From JALOOE01 sp964423545 (GTDB lineage: Bacteria > Chloroflexota > Anaerolineae > CG2-30-64-16), in assembly GCA_964423545.1 (NCBI GenBank), contig CAYRFV010000063.1:1-22026 (forward strand): a DNA stretch of 22,026 nucleotides, read 5' to 3'. Both the position numbers and the translations under genes were made by a program. The notes below the pieces were generated by a model that saw only the letters and a program-made list of their open reading frames with translations, did no database searches and had not been told where the DNA came from. Below, in pieces: positions 1 to 6,212 of the stretch. Numbering within the stretch: position 1 is the stretch's first letter; every line of letters begins with the position of its first letter.

Positions 1-2
1 CC

Positions 3-674
3 GCACTGTTGGCCTGGGCGGAGAGCTGGTTGCGCGCGCATGGCGCAACCAGCATCTCCCTGGGCGCCAGTATGCGGCCGTTCAGTCCGGGCCTGCCGGC
101 TTCGCTCGGCGACGGCGCATTCTTTCGGAATCGCGGCTTCGCGGGAAGGCCGGGTTACGAACACGCCTGGGACCTTGCCCACGACCTGCGCAGCTACGTT
201 ACCCCGCCTTCTGCGCTGAAGACGCACGAGGCGCAGGTTCTCCCGGTCCGGCCAGTCGACGAGGAAGCGGTGCTCGGCTTTCTGCGCCGTGAGTTCCCGG
301 GCCGTTGGCGCTTCGAGTTCGAGGCGCACCTGGCTGAGGGCGGCCGCGCGTCCGACTTCATGGCGCTGTGGACCGAACGCGGCGTCGACGGGTGCTGTTT
401 GCTCACCTTCGAGGATTCGCGGCGACCGCTCGATCGCTTCTTTCCGCACGCGCTGCCGAAGCCATGGGGCCAGCTAGGCTCCATCGGAGTCAGCGCGGAC
501 CGCCGGGGCCAAGGCTACGGCGCGGCGCTGCTCGACGCCGGGCTGCGCCGCTTGAAGGACTCCGGCGTTGCTGGCTGCGTGATCGATTGGACCGGGCTGC
601 TCGACTTCTATGGCAAGTTCGGGTTCAAGCCGTATCGCGAGTACCTGATGCTCGGTAAGTCGCTGGTGATGTGA
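3..674 (+). CDS. GNAT-family N-acetyltransferase, 3' part (5' end outside window)
   Basis: The reading frame is open from the window edge, so the true start lies upstream; a TTG at position 9 is probably only an internal Leu codon. The visible part holds the end of one GNAT domain (GASMRPFSPG..., then FFRNRGF) and a complete second GNAT domain ending at FYGKFGFKPYREYLML. The acetyl-CoA pyrophosphate-binding loop is visible as RRGQGYGAALL, after the beta-strand GSIGVSADR. Two tandem GNAT domains suggest a protein of roughly 300 aa or more. It would transfer an acyl group from acyl-CoA to an amine; the substrate cannot be read from the sequence. The gene ends 12 nt before the serine hydrolase, so the two are probably co-transcribed. 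The family call is firm; the function is unknown. Confidence 0.85.
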   Translation, partial: ALLAWAESWLRAHGATSISLGASMRPFSPGLPASLGDGAFFRNRGFAGRPGYEHAWDLAHDLRSYVTPPSALKTHEAQVLPVRPVDEEAVLGFLRREFPGRWRFEFEAHLAEGGRASDFMALWTERGVDGCCLLTFEDSRRPLDRFFPHALPKPWGQLGSIGVSADRRGQGYGAALLDAGLRRLKDSGVAGCVIDWTGLLDFYGKFGFKPYREYLMLGKSLVM

Positions 675-686
675 TGGAATCCGCCC

Positions 687-1898
687 ATGACCGCTGATTT
701 GTCGACCGCTGAAGCTGTGGTTGCTGCTGCCCTGGGCCATGTCTTCCCTGCGGCGCAAGTCGAGGTGCGTCATGGCGGCCAGATCCTCTGGTCGGCCGCC
801 TACGGCTGGCTCGATCCAGAGCGGCGTTCGCATCCGACCGGGCGGCAGACGCTCTTTGACCTGGCATCGGTGACCAAGCTGTTTGTGGTCACGGCATTCA
901 TGACGTTGGTCGAGGAAGGCGCCGTCATCCTCGACCAGCCGGTGGCGACCGTACTGCCGGAGTTTAGCGGTGTGCGCGCCATCCGACCCCACGAGGATCC
1001 GCTGCGGCCCGGGGCCATGGTGTCGGTGGCCTGGGAAGGGGCTCAATCCATCTCGGTCGATGCCGGACGCGTCACCTTTCGCCACCTGCTGGCCCACAAC
1101 TCCGGCTTGCCCGCCTGGCGCCCGCTCTTCCAAGCAGACAACGCCGATGTCGCCCTCAGCGCAGTGCTGGGCACAACGTTCGCCTATCCTACCGGCGCAC
1201 GCACGATCTACAGCGACCTCGGCTTGATACATATCGGCCTGGCCGTGGAGCGCTTGGCCGGTCGACCGCTCGATGAAGTCGTGCGGCGCCGTGTGGTTGA
1301 GTCGCTCGGTCTGGTGCAGACTCGCTATCTGCGATTGAACCGGCAGGCCGACCCGCCGGCAGACCAGCTCGGAGCCATCGATCCACACTCGGCAGCCCAA
1401 CCGTCCTCCACCGCGCTCGAAGTGGCGCCTACCGAATTCTGCGCCTGGCGCAACCGCCGGATCGTCGGCGAGGTGCACGACGAGAACGCCGCCCGACTGG
1501 GCGGCGTCGCGGGGCACGCCGGGCTCTTCTCTACTGCGCACGAGCTCGCTGCGTTCGGGCAGTCCTTCAGCGACCGCTCGCCGGGCCTGGACTCAGGCGC
1601 CTTGCTCCGCCCGGCCACCATTGCCGAGATGACCCGTCTGCAGGCGCAGGATGGCTCGACGCGGCGGGGCCTGGGCTTCGCACTGTGGTCGCCCGACCCG
1701 GATGCAAGCGGCAACCCGTTCAGCGGGCGCGCCTTCGGCCATACCGGCTTCACGGGTGGGTCACTCTGGATCGATCCCGGCCGTGAGCTCGTAGTCGCCT
1801 GCTGTACGAATCGCGTCTACTATGGCCGCGATGCGAAGGGCATCCTGGAGTTCCGGGTTGCGCTGCATCGGGCGATCGTGGAGGCCATCGATGCGTGA
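687..1898 (+). CDS. Beta-lactamase-fold serine hydrolase (class C/PBP4-like, possibly AmiE-like)
   Basis: 403 aa, PF00144 type. The catalytic motifs are all present: S61-V-T-K64 (nucleophile Ser and general-base Lys), Y175-S-D177 in place of YxN, and H352-T-G354 in place of KTG. The segment GEVHDENA...GGVAGHAGLFSTA (about residues 261-284) marks a subgroup that, to my knowledge, includes Bacillus YbbE/AmiE, an N-acetylmuramyl-L-alanine amidase of muropeptide rescue. I see no signal peptide (it begins MTADLSTAEAVV), so a cytoplasmic location is likely unless the start is misplaced. The stop codon lies inside the next gene, a BadF/NAGK-type sugar kinase (8-nt overlap), so translation is probably coupled. 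A role in cleaving peptide from amino sugars is inferred from the signature and this neighbour; an esterase or other peptidase is also possible. Confidence 0.87.
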   Translation: MTADLSTAEAVVAAALGHVFPAAQVEVRHGGQILWSAAYGWLDPERRSHPTGRQTLFDLASVTKLFVVTAFMTLVEEGAVILDQPVATVLPEFSGVRAIRPHEDPLRPGAMVSVAWEGAQSISVDAGRVTFRHLLAHNSGLPAWRPLFQADNADVALSAVLGTTFAYPTGARTIYSDLGLIHIGLAVERLAGRPLDEVVRRRVVESLGLVQTRYLRLNRQADPPADQLGAIDPHSAAQPSSTALEVAPTEFCAWRNRRIVGEVHDENAARLGGVAGHAGLFSTAHELAAFGQSFSDRSPGLDSGALLRPATIAEMTRLQAQDGSTRRGLGFALWSPDPDASGNPFSGRAFGHTGFTGGSLWIDPGRELVVACCTNRVYYGRDAKGILEFRVALHRAIVEAIDA

Positions 1899-2820
1899 AT
1901 TGCTCTTGGGACTGGACGGAGGAGGCAGCAAGACCCAGGCCCTGCTGGCCGACGCTGGCGGCGCCATCATCGGCCGCGGTGGCGCCGGCGCATCCAACTA
2001 CCAGAACATCGGCGAGACAGCCGCGTGGGCCGCGCTGGATGCGGCGATTCGCGCAGCATTCGCCGACGCCGGACTTGCAGAAACCGCGGTTGCGGCGGTG
2101 GGCTTGGGTCTGGCAGGCGTGGATCGTCCTGAGGATCGCGCCTTGTTCGAGGGCTGGGCGGCCTCCCGGTTCCGGGGCGCGCCGGTCGTCATCGCCAATG
2201 ACGCCGAGTTGGTGCTGGCTGCCGGCACGCCAGACGGCTGGGGGATCGCGGTCATCTCAGGCACCGGATCGATCGTGGTTGCCCGCCGCCCGACCGGCGA
2301 GTTGGCGCGGGCCGACGGCTGGGGGCATCTCTTGGGAGATGCGGGCAGCGGCTATGCGATCGGCGCTGCCGCGCTGCGCGCGGTCATGGCGGGGTTCGAC
2401 GGCCGGGGCCCGGCAACGGGACTCACGACGGCAGTGCTCGCGCACTGGTCGCTGACGGCGCCGCCCGACCTGGTGGGCCGCGTCTATCGGGAGCCTGTCA
2501 GTCCCGCCGAGATCGCGACCCTGGCGCCGTTGGTGGAACAGGCGGCGGTCGCCGGCGACCTCGTTGCCGCTGACATCGTACGAGAGGCCGGTCGCGAGTT
2601 GGCGATCACCGCGCAGGCCGCGTCGCGGCGCCTGCTGCTGCCGGCTCCGATCCCCTGCGCCCTGGCGGGCGGAGTGATCGTCAAGGGGCGAAGCGTGCGC
2701 TCCGCATTCCTGGCAGCAGCGGCACAGCGCGGACTGCGCCTCGATCCGGTCACACTGGTCACCGAGCCTGCGCAGGGCGCCATTCGACTGGCTGCCGATC
2801 TGGCGCGCGGGAAGGCATGA
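1891..2820 (+). CDS. BadF/BadG/BcrA/BcrD-type ATPase, N-acetylglucosamine kinase-like
   Basis: 309 aa of the ASKHA (actin/hexokinase) fold. The phosphate-1 loop is D9GGGSKT15. The likely catalytic Asp is in ANDAELVLAAG (D104). Phosphate-2 is SGTGS (about 123-127), followed by GWGHLLGDAGSGYAIG (143 onward), which is characteristic of the NAGK branch. A C-terminal adenosine motif AGGVIVKG is present. I chose the ATG at 1891 because GGAGG sits 8 nt upstream and the protein then begins directly at the first beta-strand (RELLLGLDGGG). It overlaps the preceding hydrolase by 8 nt. Members of this branch phosphorylate GlcNAc, MurNAc-like sugars or glucosamine with ATP; the exact substrate is not readable. 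With the upstream hydrolase it plausibly forms a cytoplasmic amino-sugar salvage pair. Confidence 0.88.
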   Translation: MRELLLGLDGGGSKTQALLADAGGAIIGRGGAGASNYQNIGETAAWAALDAAIRAAFADAGLAETAVAAVGLGLAGVDRPEDRALFEGWAASRFRGAPVVIANDAELVLAAGTPDGWGIAVISGTGSIVVARRPTGELARADGWGHLLGDAGSGYAIGAAALRAVMAGFDGRGPATGLTTAVLAHWSLTAPPDLVGRVYREPVSPAEIATLAPLVEQAAVAGDLVAADIVREAGRELAITAQAASRRLLLPAPIPCALAGGVIVKGRSVRSAFLAAAAQRGLRLDPVTLVTEPAQGAIRLAADLARGKA

Positions 2821-2967
2821 TCATCACCCGTCCCCTCCGGAGAATCAAGCCGCCGGGATGAGGTCGCGCGACTATCGGGAGGATGCCTCGCGCCGAGCCT
2901 GAACCGTTGGCGCTTGTGATCGAGAGCCTCCCCCGACCGTACGAGAGACGAAACCGTTCCTCAGTGG

Positions 2968-3088
2968 CTGGTAGTCTGTCAATGATCAAGTGATGAGTTC
3001 GTAGTAGCGGCTTTAGTCGCTGGTCCGGCACGAAAACGACTTAAGTCGTCACTACCACCCTGTCAAATCACGGCTGACAGACCACTAG
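2968..3088. repeat. Nested inverted-repeat element (MITE/REP-like), ~120 bp
   Basis: The outer arms, 2968-2982 and 3074-3088, pair at 12 of 15 positions (CTGGTAGTCTGTCAA against CTGACAGACCACTAG). The inner arms, 3001-3019 and 3037-3055, pair at 15 of 19. Within the right inner arm lies the perfect 12-bp palindrome CGACTTAAGTCG (3037-3048). A further TGTCA/TGACA pair sits at 3061-3065 and 3075-3079. The element fills the gap between two convergent genes, and its right end overlaps the stop codon of the alcohol dehydrogenase gene. It could be a non-autonomous mobile repeat, a bidirectional terminator-like structure, or both. No ORF in it looks real. The stretch 2821-2967 just before it holds nothing I recognise. 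Confidence 0.6.
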
Positions 3089-4239
3089 AAGGACCGTTCC
3101 AATATCTCCCCCAGCTCGTCCTCCGTCAACACAATCGGGTTGGCCTTCATGCTGGACGCGGCGGCGGCTTTCTGCACCAGAACCGGAAAATCAGCGCGCG
3201 TGACGCCGTAGGTGGACAACCCCGGGACGCCCAGATCGCGGCAGAGCGCATCGATCCAGTGCACCGCGTCTTCGATTGTGGCCTCGGTCCGGCCCGTCAG
3301 GATGCGCGCCAGTTCCTCGTAGCGGACCAGCGCCGGCCCGTCTGGCTGGCGCGCACGATGCGCGGCCACGTTGACCGCCATGACGTGCGGCAAGAGCGCG
3401 GCGCAGGTAGCGCCGTGCGGCGCGGGGAACATGCCGCAGAGCGGCGCAGCGAACCCGTGCGCCGCTCCCAGCCCGGCGTTCGCCAGCGCCAGTCCGCCGA
3501 ACAGGCTCGCCAACGCCATATCCTCGCGGGCCGCTGCATCCTTCCCGTGCTCATAGGCGCGGCGCAGCGATCGGGCGGCGCGCGTGAGCCCTTCCCGGCA
3601 GAACCCGTCGGTCATCGGGTTGCCCCGATGGCTGACGAACGGCTCGATGAGCTGGGTGAGGGCGTCCAGTCCGGTGCCTGCCGTGATCTCAGGCGGCAGG
3701 CCGTAGGTCAGCTCGGGGTCGATGATCGCCAGCCTGGGCAGCATGTAGGGGCTGCGCAACGACGCTTTCACACGATGCTCTGGGGAGGCGACGACGGCGT
3801 TGCGCGTCACTTCGGCGCCGGTGCCGGCGGTGGTGGGGATGGCAATGATCGGCAGGGCCGGCTGCGTCAGGGGTCTGCCCGCACCGATCCCCTCCATGTA
3901 GTCGAGAGGATCGCCGCCGTTTGCCGCCAAGGTCGCGATCGCTTTCGCCGCGTCGATTGCACTGCCGCCACCGAAGCCGATCACCACATCGCACGACTCG
4001 GCCTGGGCCAGCCGAAGCCCCTCACGCAGCATCGCGGTGGTCGGTTCCCCCGTGACCGCGAAGGTGACAAAACCCATTCCAGACGCGTCCAGCGCACCCA
4101 AGAGCGCGGCCGCGCGATCGGTCGAGCGACCCGTGACGACCAGGCCGCGGCGGCCCAGGCTGCGTGCGGCCGGCTCGGCCTCGGCGATGGCGCCTGGGCC
4201 GAAGACGATGCGAGAGGACGTGGCGAATTCGAAGCGCAT
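3085..4239 (-). CDS. Iron-type (group III) alcohol dehydrogenase family protein
   Basis: 384 aa. The family's NAD(P)-binding GFGGGSAIDAAKA (about 88-100), the PTTAGTGAEVT loop (135-145) and the metal-site region TGLDALTQ...GAAHGFAAPL...PHG are present. Of the usual four metal ligands (Asp, His, His, His), I see D192, H261 and H275, but the second is Gln (Q196). The ATG at 4239 gives the expected N-terminus (MRFEFATSSRIVFGPG) with a GAAGG-type ribosome site just upstream; an earlier in-frame start would overlap the monooxygenase gene. It is the last gene of a minus-strand set with the LsrG-like gene 10 nt upstream. The family oxidises or reduces alcohols/aldehydes or maleylacetate; the substrate is unknown. 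Confidence 0.9.
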   Translation of the reverse strand: MRFEFATSSRIVFGPGAIAEAEPAARSLGRRGLVVTGRSTDRAAALLGALDASGMGFVTFAVTGEPTTAMLREGLRLAQAESCDVVIGFGGGSAIDAAKAIATLAANGGDPLDYMEGIGAGRPLTQPALPIIAIPTTAGTGAEVTRNAVVASPEHRVKASLRSPYMLPRLAIIDPELTYGLPPEITAGTGLDALTQLIEPFVSHRGNPMTDGFCREGLTRAARSLRRAYEHGKDAAAREDMALASLFGGLALANAGLGAAHGFAAPLCGMFPAPHGATCAALLPHVMAVNVAAHRARQPDGPALVRYEELARILTGRTEATIEDAVHWIDALCRDLGVPGLSTYGVTRADFPVLVQKAAAASSMKANPIVLTEDELGEILERSF

Positions 4240-4249
4240 GTCGCCGCCT

Positions 4250-4555
4250 TCACCACGCGTCATCCGCGGGGAACACATTGGCGTACTTCACACTGCTGCG
4301 CGGTTCCGCCATCATCGGCGCAACGGCGTTGCGCCACTTCGCGTAGTGTGCGGTCTCTTTGTGCCGGCCAGCATCATCGGCAGTGCGGTAGACCTCGATC
4401 AGCACGAAGCGCGTCGGATCATCGGTCTGCTGAACCACATCGAAGCGGGCGATCCCCGGCTCCTGGATGCTGTGGCGAGCGTTTTCGACCGTCGCCGCGA
4501 TGAATGCCTCCAGCGCCTCAGGCTTGACGTGGACATGGACGTGTACGACCAGCAT
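4250..4555 (-). CDS. Antibiotic biosynthesis monooxygenase (ABM) domain protein, LsrG-like
   Basis: 101 aa, a single ABM-type ferredoxin-like domain. It starts VVHVHVHVKPEALEAFIAAT and contains SIQEPGIARFDVV (about 29-41), the ETAHYAKW segment (67-74) and the MMAEPR end. This layout resembles LsrG, which acts on phosphorylated AI-2, and small quinol monooxygenases. A textbook ribosome site (AAAGGAG) lies 7 nt before the ATG. The gene sits between the MFS transporter (15 nt upstream) and the alcohol dehydrogenase (10 nt downstream), suggesting import followed by small-molecule catabolism. No lsr kinase or transporter genes are here, so an AI-2 role is not supported by context; the name reflects fold similarity only. 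Confidence 0.85.
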   Translation of the reverse strand: MLVVHVHVHVKPEALEAFIAATVENARHSIQEPGIARFDVVQQTDDPTRFVLIEVYRTADDAGRHKETAHYAKWRNAVAPMMAEPRSSVKYANVFPADDAW

Positions 4556-4570
4556 TCGAGGCTCCTTTCG

Positions 4571-5776
4571 TCATGAAGGGGGTGGCTTCTCAGCCAGGAC
4601 GCGGGTGCCCAGGAAGCCAAGGATCAGGGCTGCCACCGCCGTGACGCCGAACATGGGACGAATGCCCAACGCTTCGGCCAGAATTCCGCTGAACCACGGG
4701 CCCGCGAACATGCCGATGGCATAGACCGCCTGGTGCAGCCCCATCGCAGTGGCTCGCTCTTGCTCATCGACGTGGACGATGCTCATGCCCATCAGCACCG
4801 GGTAGGCTGTGCCCACAGCGATGCCCAGGCAGATCTGCGCCGCCATCAGGACGCCGAGGGATGGGGCCAGGGCTGCCAGTAGCGTGCCGCCGAACATGCC
4901 GATGAAGCTGAAGTATGCCATGCGCTGTGCGCCGAAGCGACGCACCGCCGTCGTGGCAGCCAGGTTGCCGGTGGTGTAACAGATCAGGTTCACCGTGGTG
5001 AACAGGCTCAACGTCACACTGCCCGCGCCCAGTTGCTTGGCGAGGATCGTCAGGAATCCGAACGACACGCCCCACGCGACGTACTGCGACACGGCGCTGA
5101 GCAGCGATGGCAGCAGGACGTCTCGGCGCGAGGCCAGACGTCCCAGGCGATCGACCGAAGGAGGCTTCGGCGGCAGCCTGGTTTCCCGCACCCCAAGCGT
5201 GACCAGAAAGGCCAAGCCCGATACGATTGCCGCCAGGGTGAAGGCAAGTGCATACCCGCCAGCGTCATTCAACGGCCCATTCGCGGCGGTTGCCAACACG
5301 CGCCCCAAAGATCCGACCAGCGTGAGCGTCGAGCTGGCTCGCACGGCCTCACCCGGAGGAAACAGGCTGCTGAACGCCACAACCAGCGGCACCCAAGTGG
5401 CGGCAGCCAGGCCGGTGACGGCACGGCCGATCAGGATCTGCTGCGCGCTCTCCGCGGCGCCCATCACATACGCGCCTGCGCCGGCCAGCACAATGCCGAC
5501 CAGAATGAACGGCTTGCGCCGGCCAACCCAGTCGGATGCGATCCCAACCGGCAGCCGGATGAGCGCCTGCCAAAGACCGTACTGGGCAAGAATGGTGCCG
5601 ACCAGGGCCAGGCTGTCGGTCTTGGTCTGCGCATAGGTCGGCAGGGTGGGCACGTAGAGGTACAAAGCCATCCAGTAAAGAAAGACGATCACACAGAACA
5701 GAATGACTTTGACACGGCGTTCGCCGGTGAGGCGCGCCGGGGCGGGATGAGCTCGGGTGGCGGTAGCTTTTTGCAC
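4571..5776 (-). CDS. Major facilitator superfamily transporter
   Basis: 401 aa, with about 12 hydrophobic segments. The MFS loop 2-3 signature is seen as GIASDWVGRRKPF, after LWQALIRLPV. A short basic N-terminal tail precedes the first membrane helix (VILFCVIVFLYWMALYLYVP). The start is GTG at 5774-5776; I see no in-frame ATG before the first helix, and the ribosome site is weak (AGGA about 14 nt upstream). The start is therefore less certain than the gene. It lies 15 nt downstream of the remnant CBS gene's last stop and 15 nt before the LsrG-like gene. The drug-efflux or metabolite-uptake substrate is not readable from the sequence; co-transcription with two redox enzymes favours a catabolic or detoxification role. 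Confidence 0.88.
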   Translation of the reverse strand: MQKATATRAHPAPARLTGERRVKVILFCVIVFLYWMALYLYVPTLPTYAQTKTDSLALVGTILAQYGLWQALIRLPVGIASDWVGRRKPFILVGIVLAGAGAYVMGAAESAQQILIGRAVTGLAAATWVPLVVAFSSLFPPGEAVRASSTLTLVGSLGRVLATAANGPLNDAGGYALAFTLAAIVSGLAFLVTLGVRETRLPPKPPSVDRLGRLASRRDVLLPSLLSAVSQYVAWGVSFGFLTILAKQLGAGSVTLSLFTTVNLICYTTGNLAATTAVRRFGAQRMAYFSFIGMFGGTLLAALAPSLGVLMAAQICLGIAVGTAYPVLMGMSIVHVDEQERATAMGLHQAVYAIGMFAGPWFSGILAEALGIRPMFGVTAVAALILGFLGTRVLAEKPPPS

Positions 5777-5791
5777 GTGGGGTGTTCTGTC

Positions 5792-6078
5792 CTATTCCTC
5801 GAGTTCCTTGACCGTGTGCATCTCCAACATCGGCCCAATCCTCGTGTTGGACATGCGCTCGCAGCAGGTCGGTGCGGGTGATGATGCCGGCCAGACAGCC
5901 CACGGCATCGCCGACGACCAGGGCCGCTGATGTCGTCGCCGGTCATCCGCCGCACGGCTTCCCTCAGGAACGCCTGCAGGAGCGCCTGAGGCGTGCAGGT
6001 GATCACGCCGTAACGCTTGGCTTGCTCCACTGTGGTGTCAGGCACGGGCGCCGCCGACGAAGGCGATGTCACAGCCAT
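5792..6078 (-). pseudogene. CBS-domain protein gene broken by two frameshifts
   Basis: Three reading frames must be joined to give a CBS domain. The first, from ATG at 6078, reads TVEQAKRYGVITCTPQALL and continues to RRMTGDDIS. Near 5925-5932 the homology moves to a frame reading ALVVGDAVGCLAGIITRTDLLR, a classic CBS second half. Near 5850-5858 it moves again to a frame reading RMSNTRIGPMLEMHTVKELEE followed by TAG at 5792-5794. The expected order of CBS elements is kept, so this is decay or sequencing error rather than chance. Only one CBS unit is visible; functional proteins usually carry two. It is the first gene after a strong promoter, ahead of the MFS operon, so it may once have been a nucleotide-sensing subunit linked to it. 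Confidence 0.72.
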
Positions 6079-6083
6079 GCGCA

Positions 6084-6112
6084 AGTATAGTCCGGGCCTT
6101 GGCCCGTGTCAA
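6084..6112 (-). promoter_or_regulatory. Sigma70-type promoter with a palindrome in the spacer
   Basis: On the minus strand, TTGACA (6112-6107) and TATACT (6089-6084) are separated by exactly 17 nt. The -35 is a perfect consensus match and the -10 matches five of six. The spacer holds the inverted repeat CGGGCC-AA-GGCCCG (6093-6106), a possible operator. The expected transcription start falls on or beside the ATG at 6076-6078, so the transcript would be leaderless. It would drive the CBS remnant and, by spacing, the MFS, monooxygenase and dehydrogenase genes. Confidence 0.7.
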
Positions 6113-6157
6113 AAGCGGGCGTCTCGTCTGGACGCCGGGGCGTGCGGCTCGCGTTCT

Positions 6158-6186
6158 TTGACGTCAGGCGGCAGTACTGCTATGAT
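6158..6186 (+). promoter_or_regulatory. Sigma70-type promoter of the secreted propeller gene
   Basis: TTGACG (6158-6163) and TATGAT (6181-6186) are separated by 17 nt, each matching consensus at five of six positions. The expected start is near 6193, leaving a leader of about 20 nt with GGGAG (6204-6208) before the ATG at 6213. It diverges from the minus-strand promoter at 6084-6112; the two -35 boxes are about 45 bp apart, so regulation could be shared. Confidence 0.65.
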
Positions 6187-6212
6187 GGACATGCCACCTG
6201 GTCGGGAGCCTG

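Noticed and set aside
474..1541. 355-codon minus-strand open frame opposite the serine hydrolase
   Set aside because: No family resemblance; the plus-strand hydrolase with all catalytic motifs explains the region.
2953..3100. ACCGTTCC direct repeat (2953-2960, 3093-3100) as a target-site duplication of the inverted-repeat element
   Set aside because: The copies do not abut the inverted-repeat arms, and one lies inside the dehydrogenase coding sequence. An 8-bp match can arise by chance.
4250..4555. LsrG-like gene as evidence for AI-2 processing
   Set aside because: No lsrK, lsrR, lsrF or AI-2 transporter genes are nearby; only the small ABM fold is supported.
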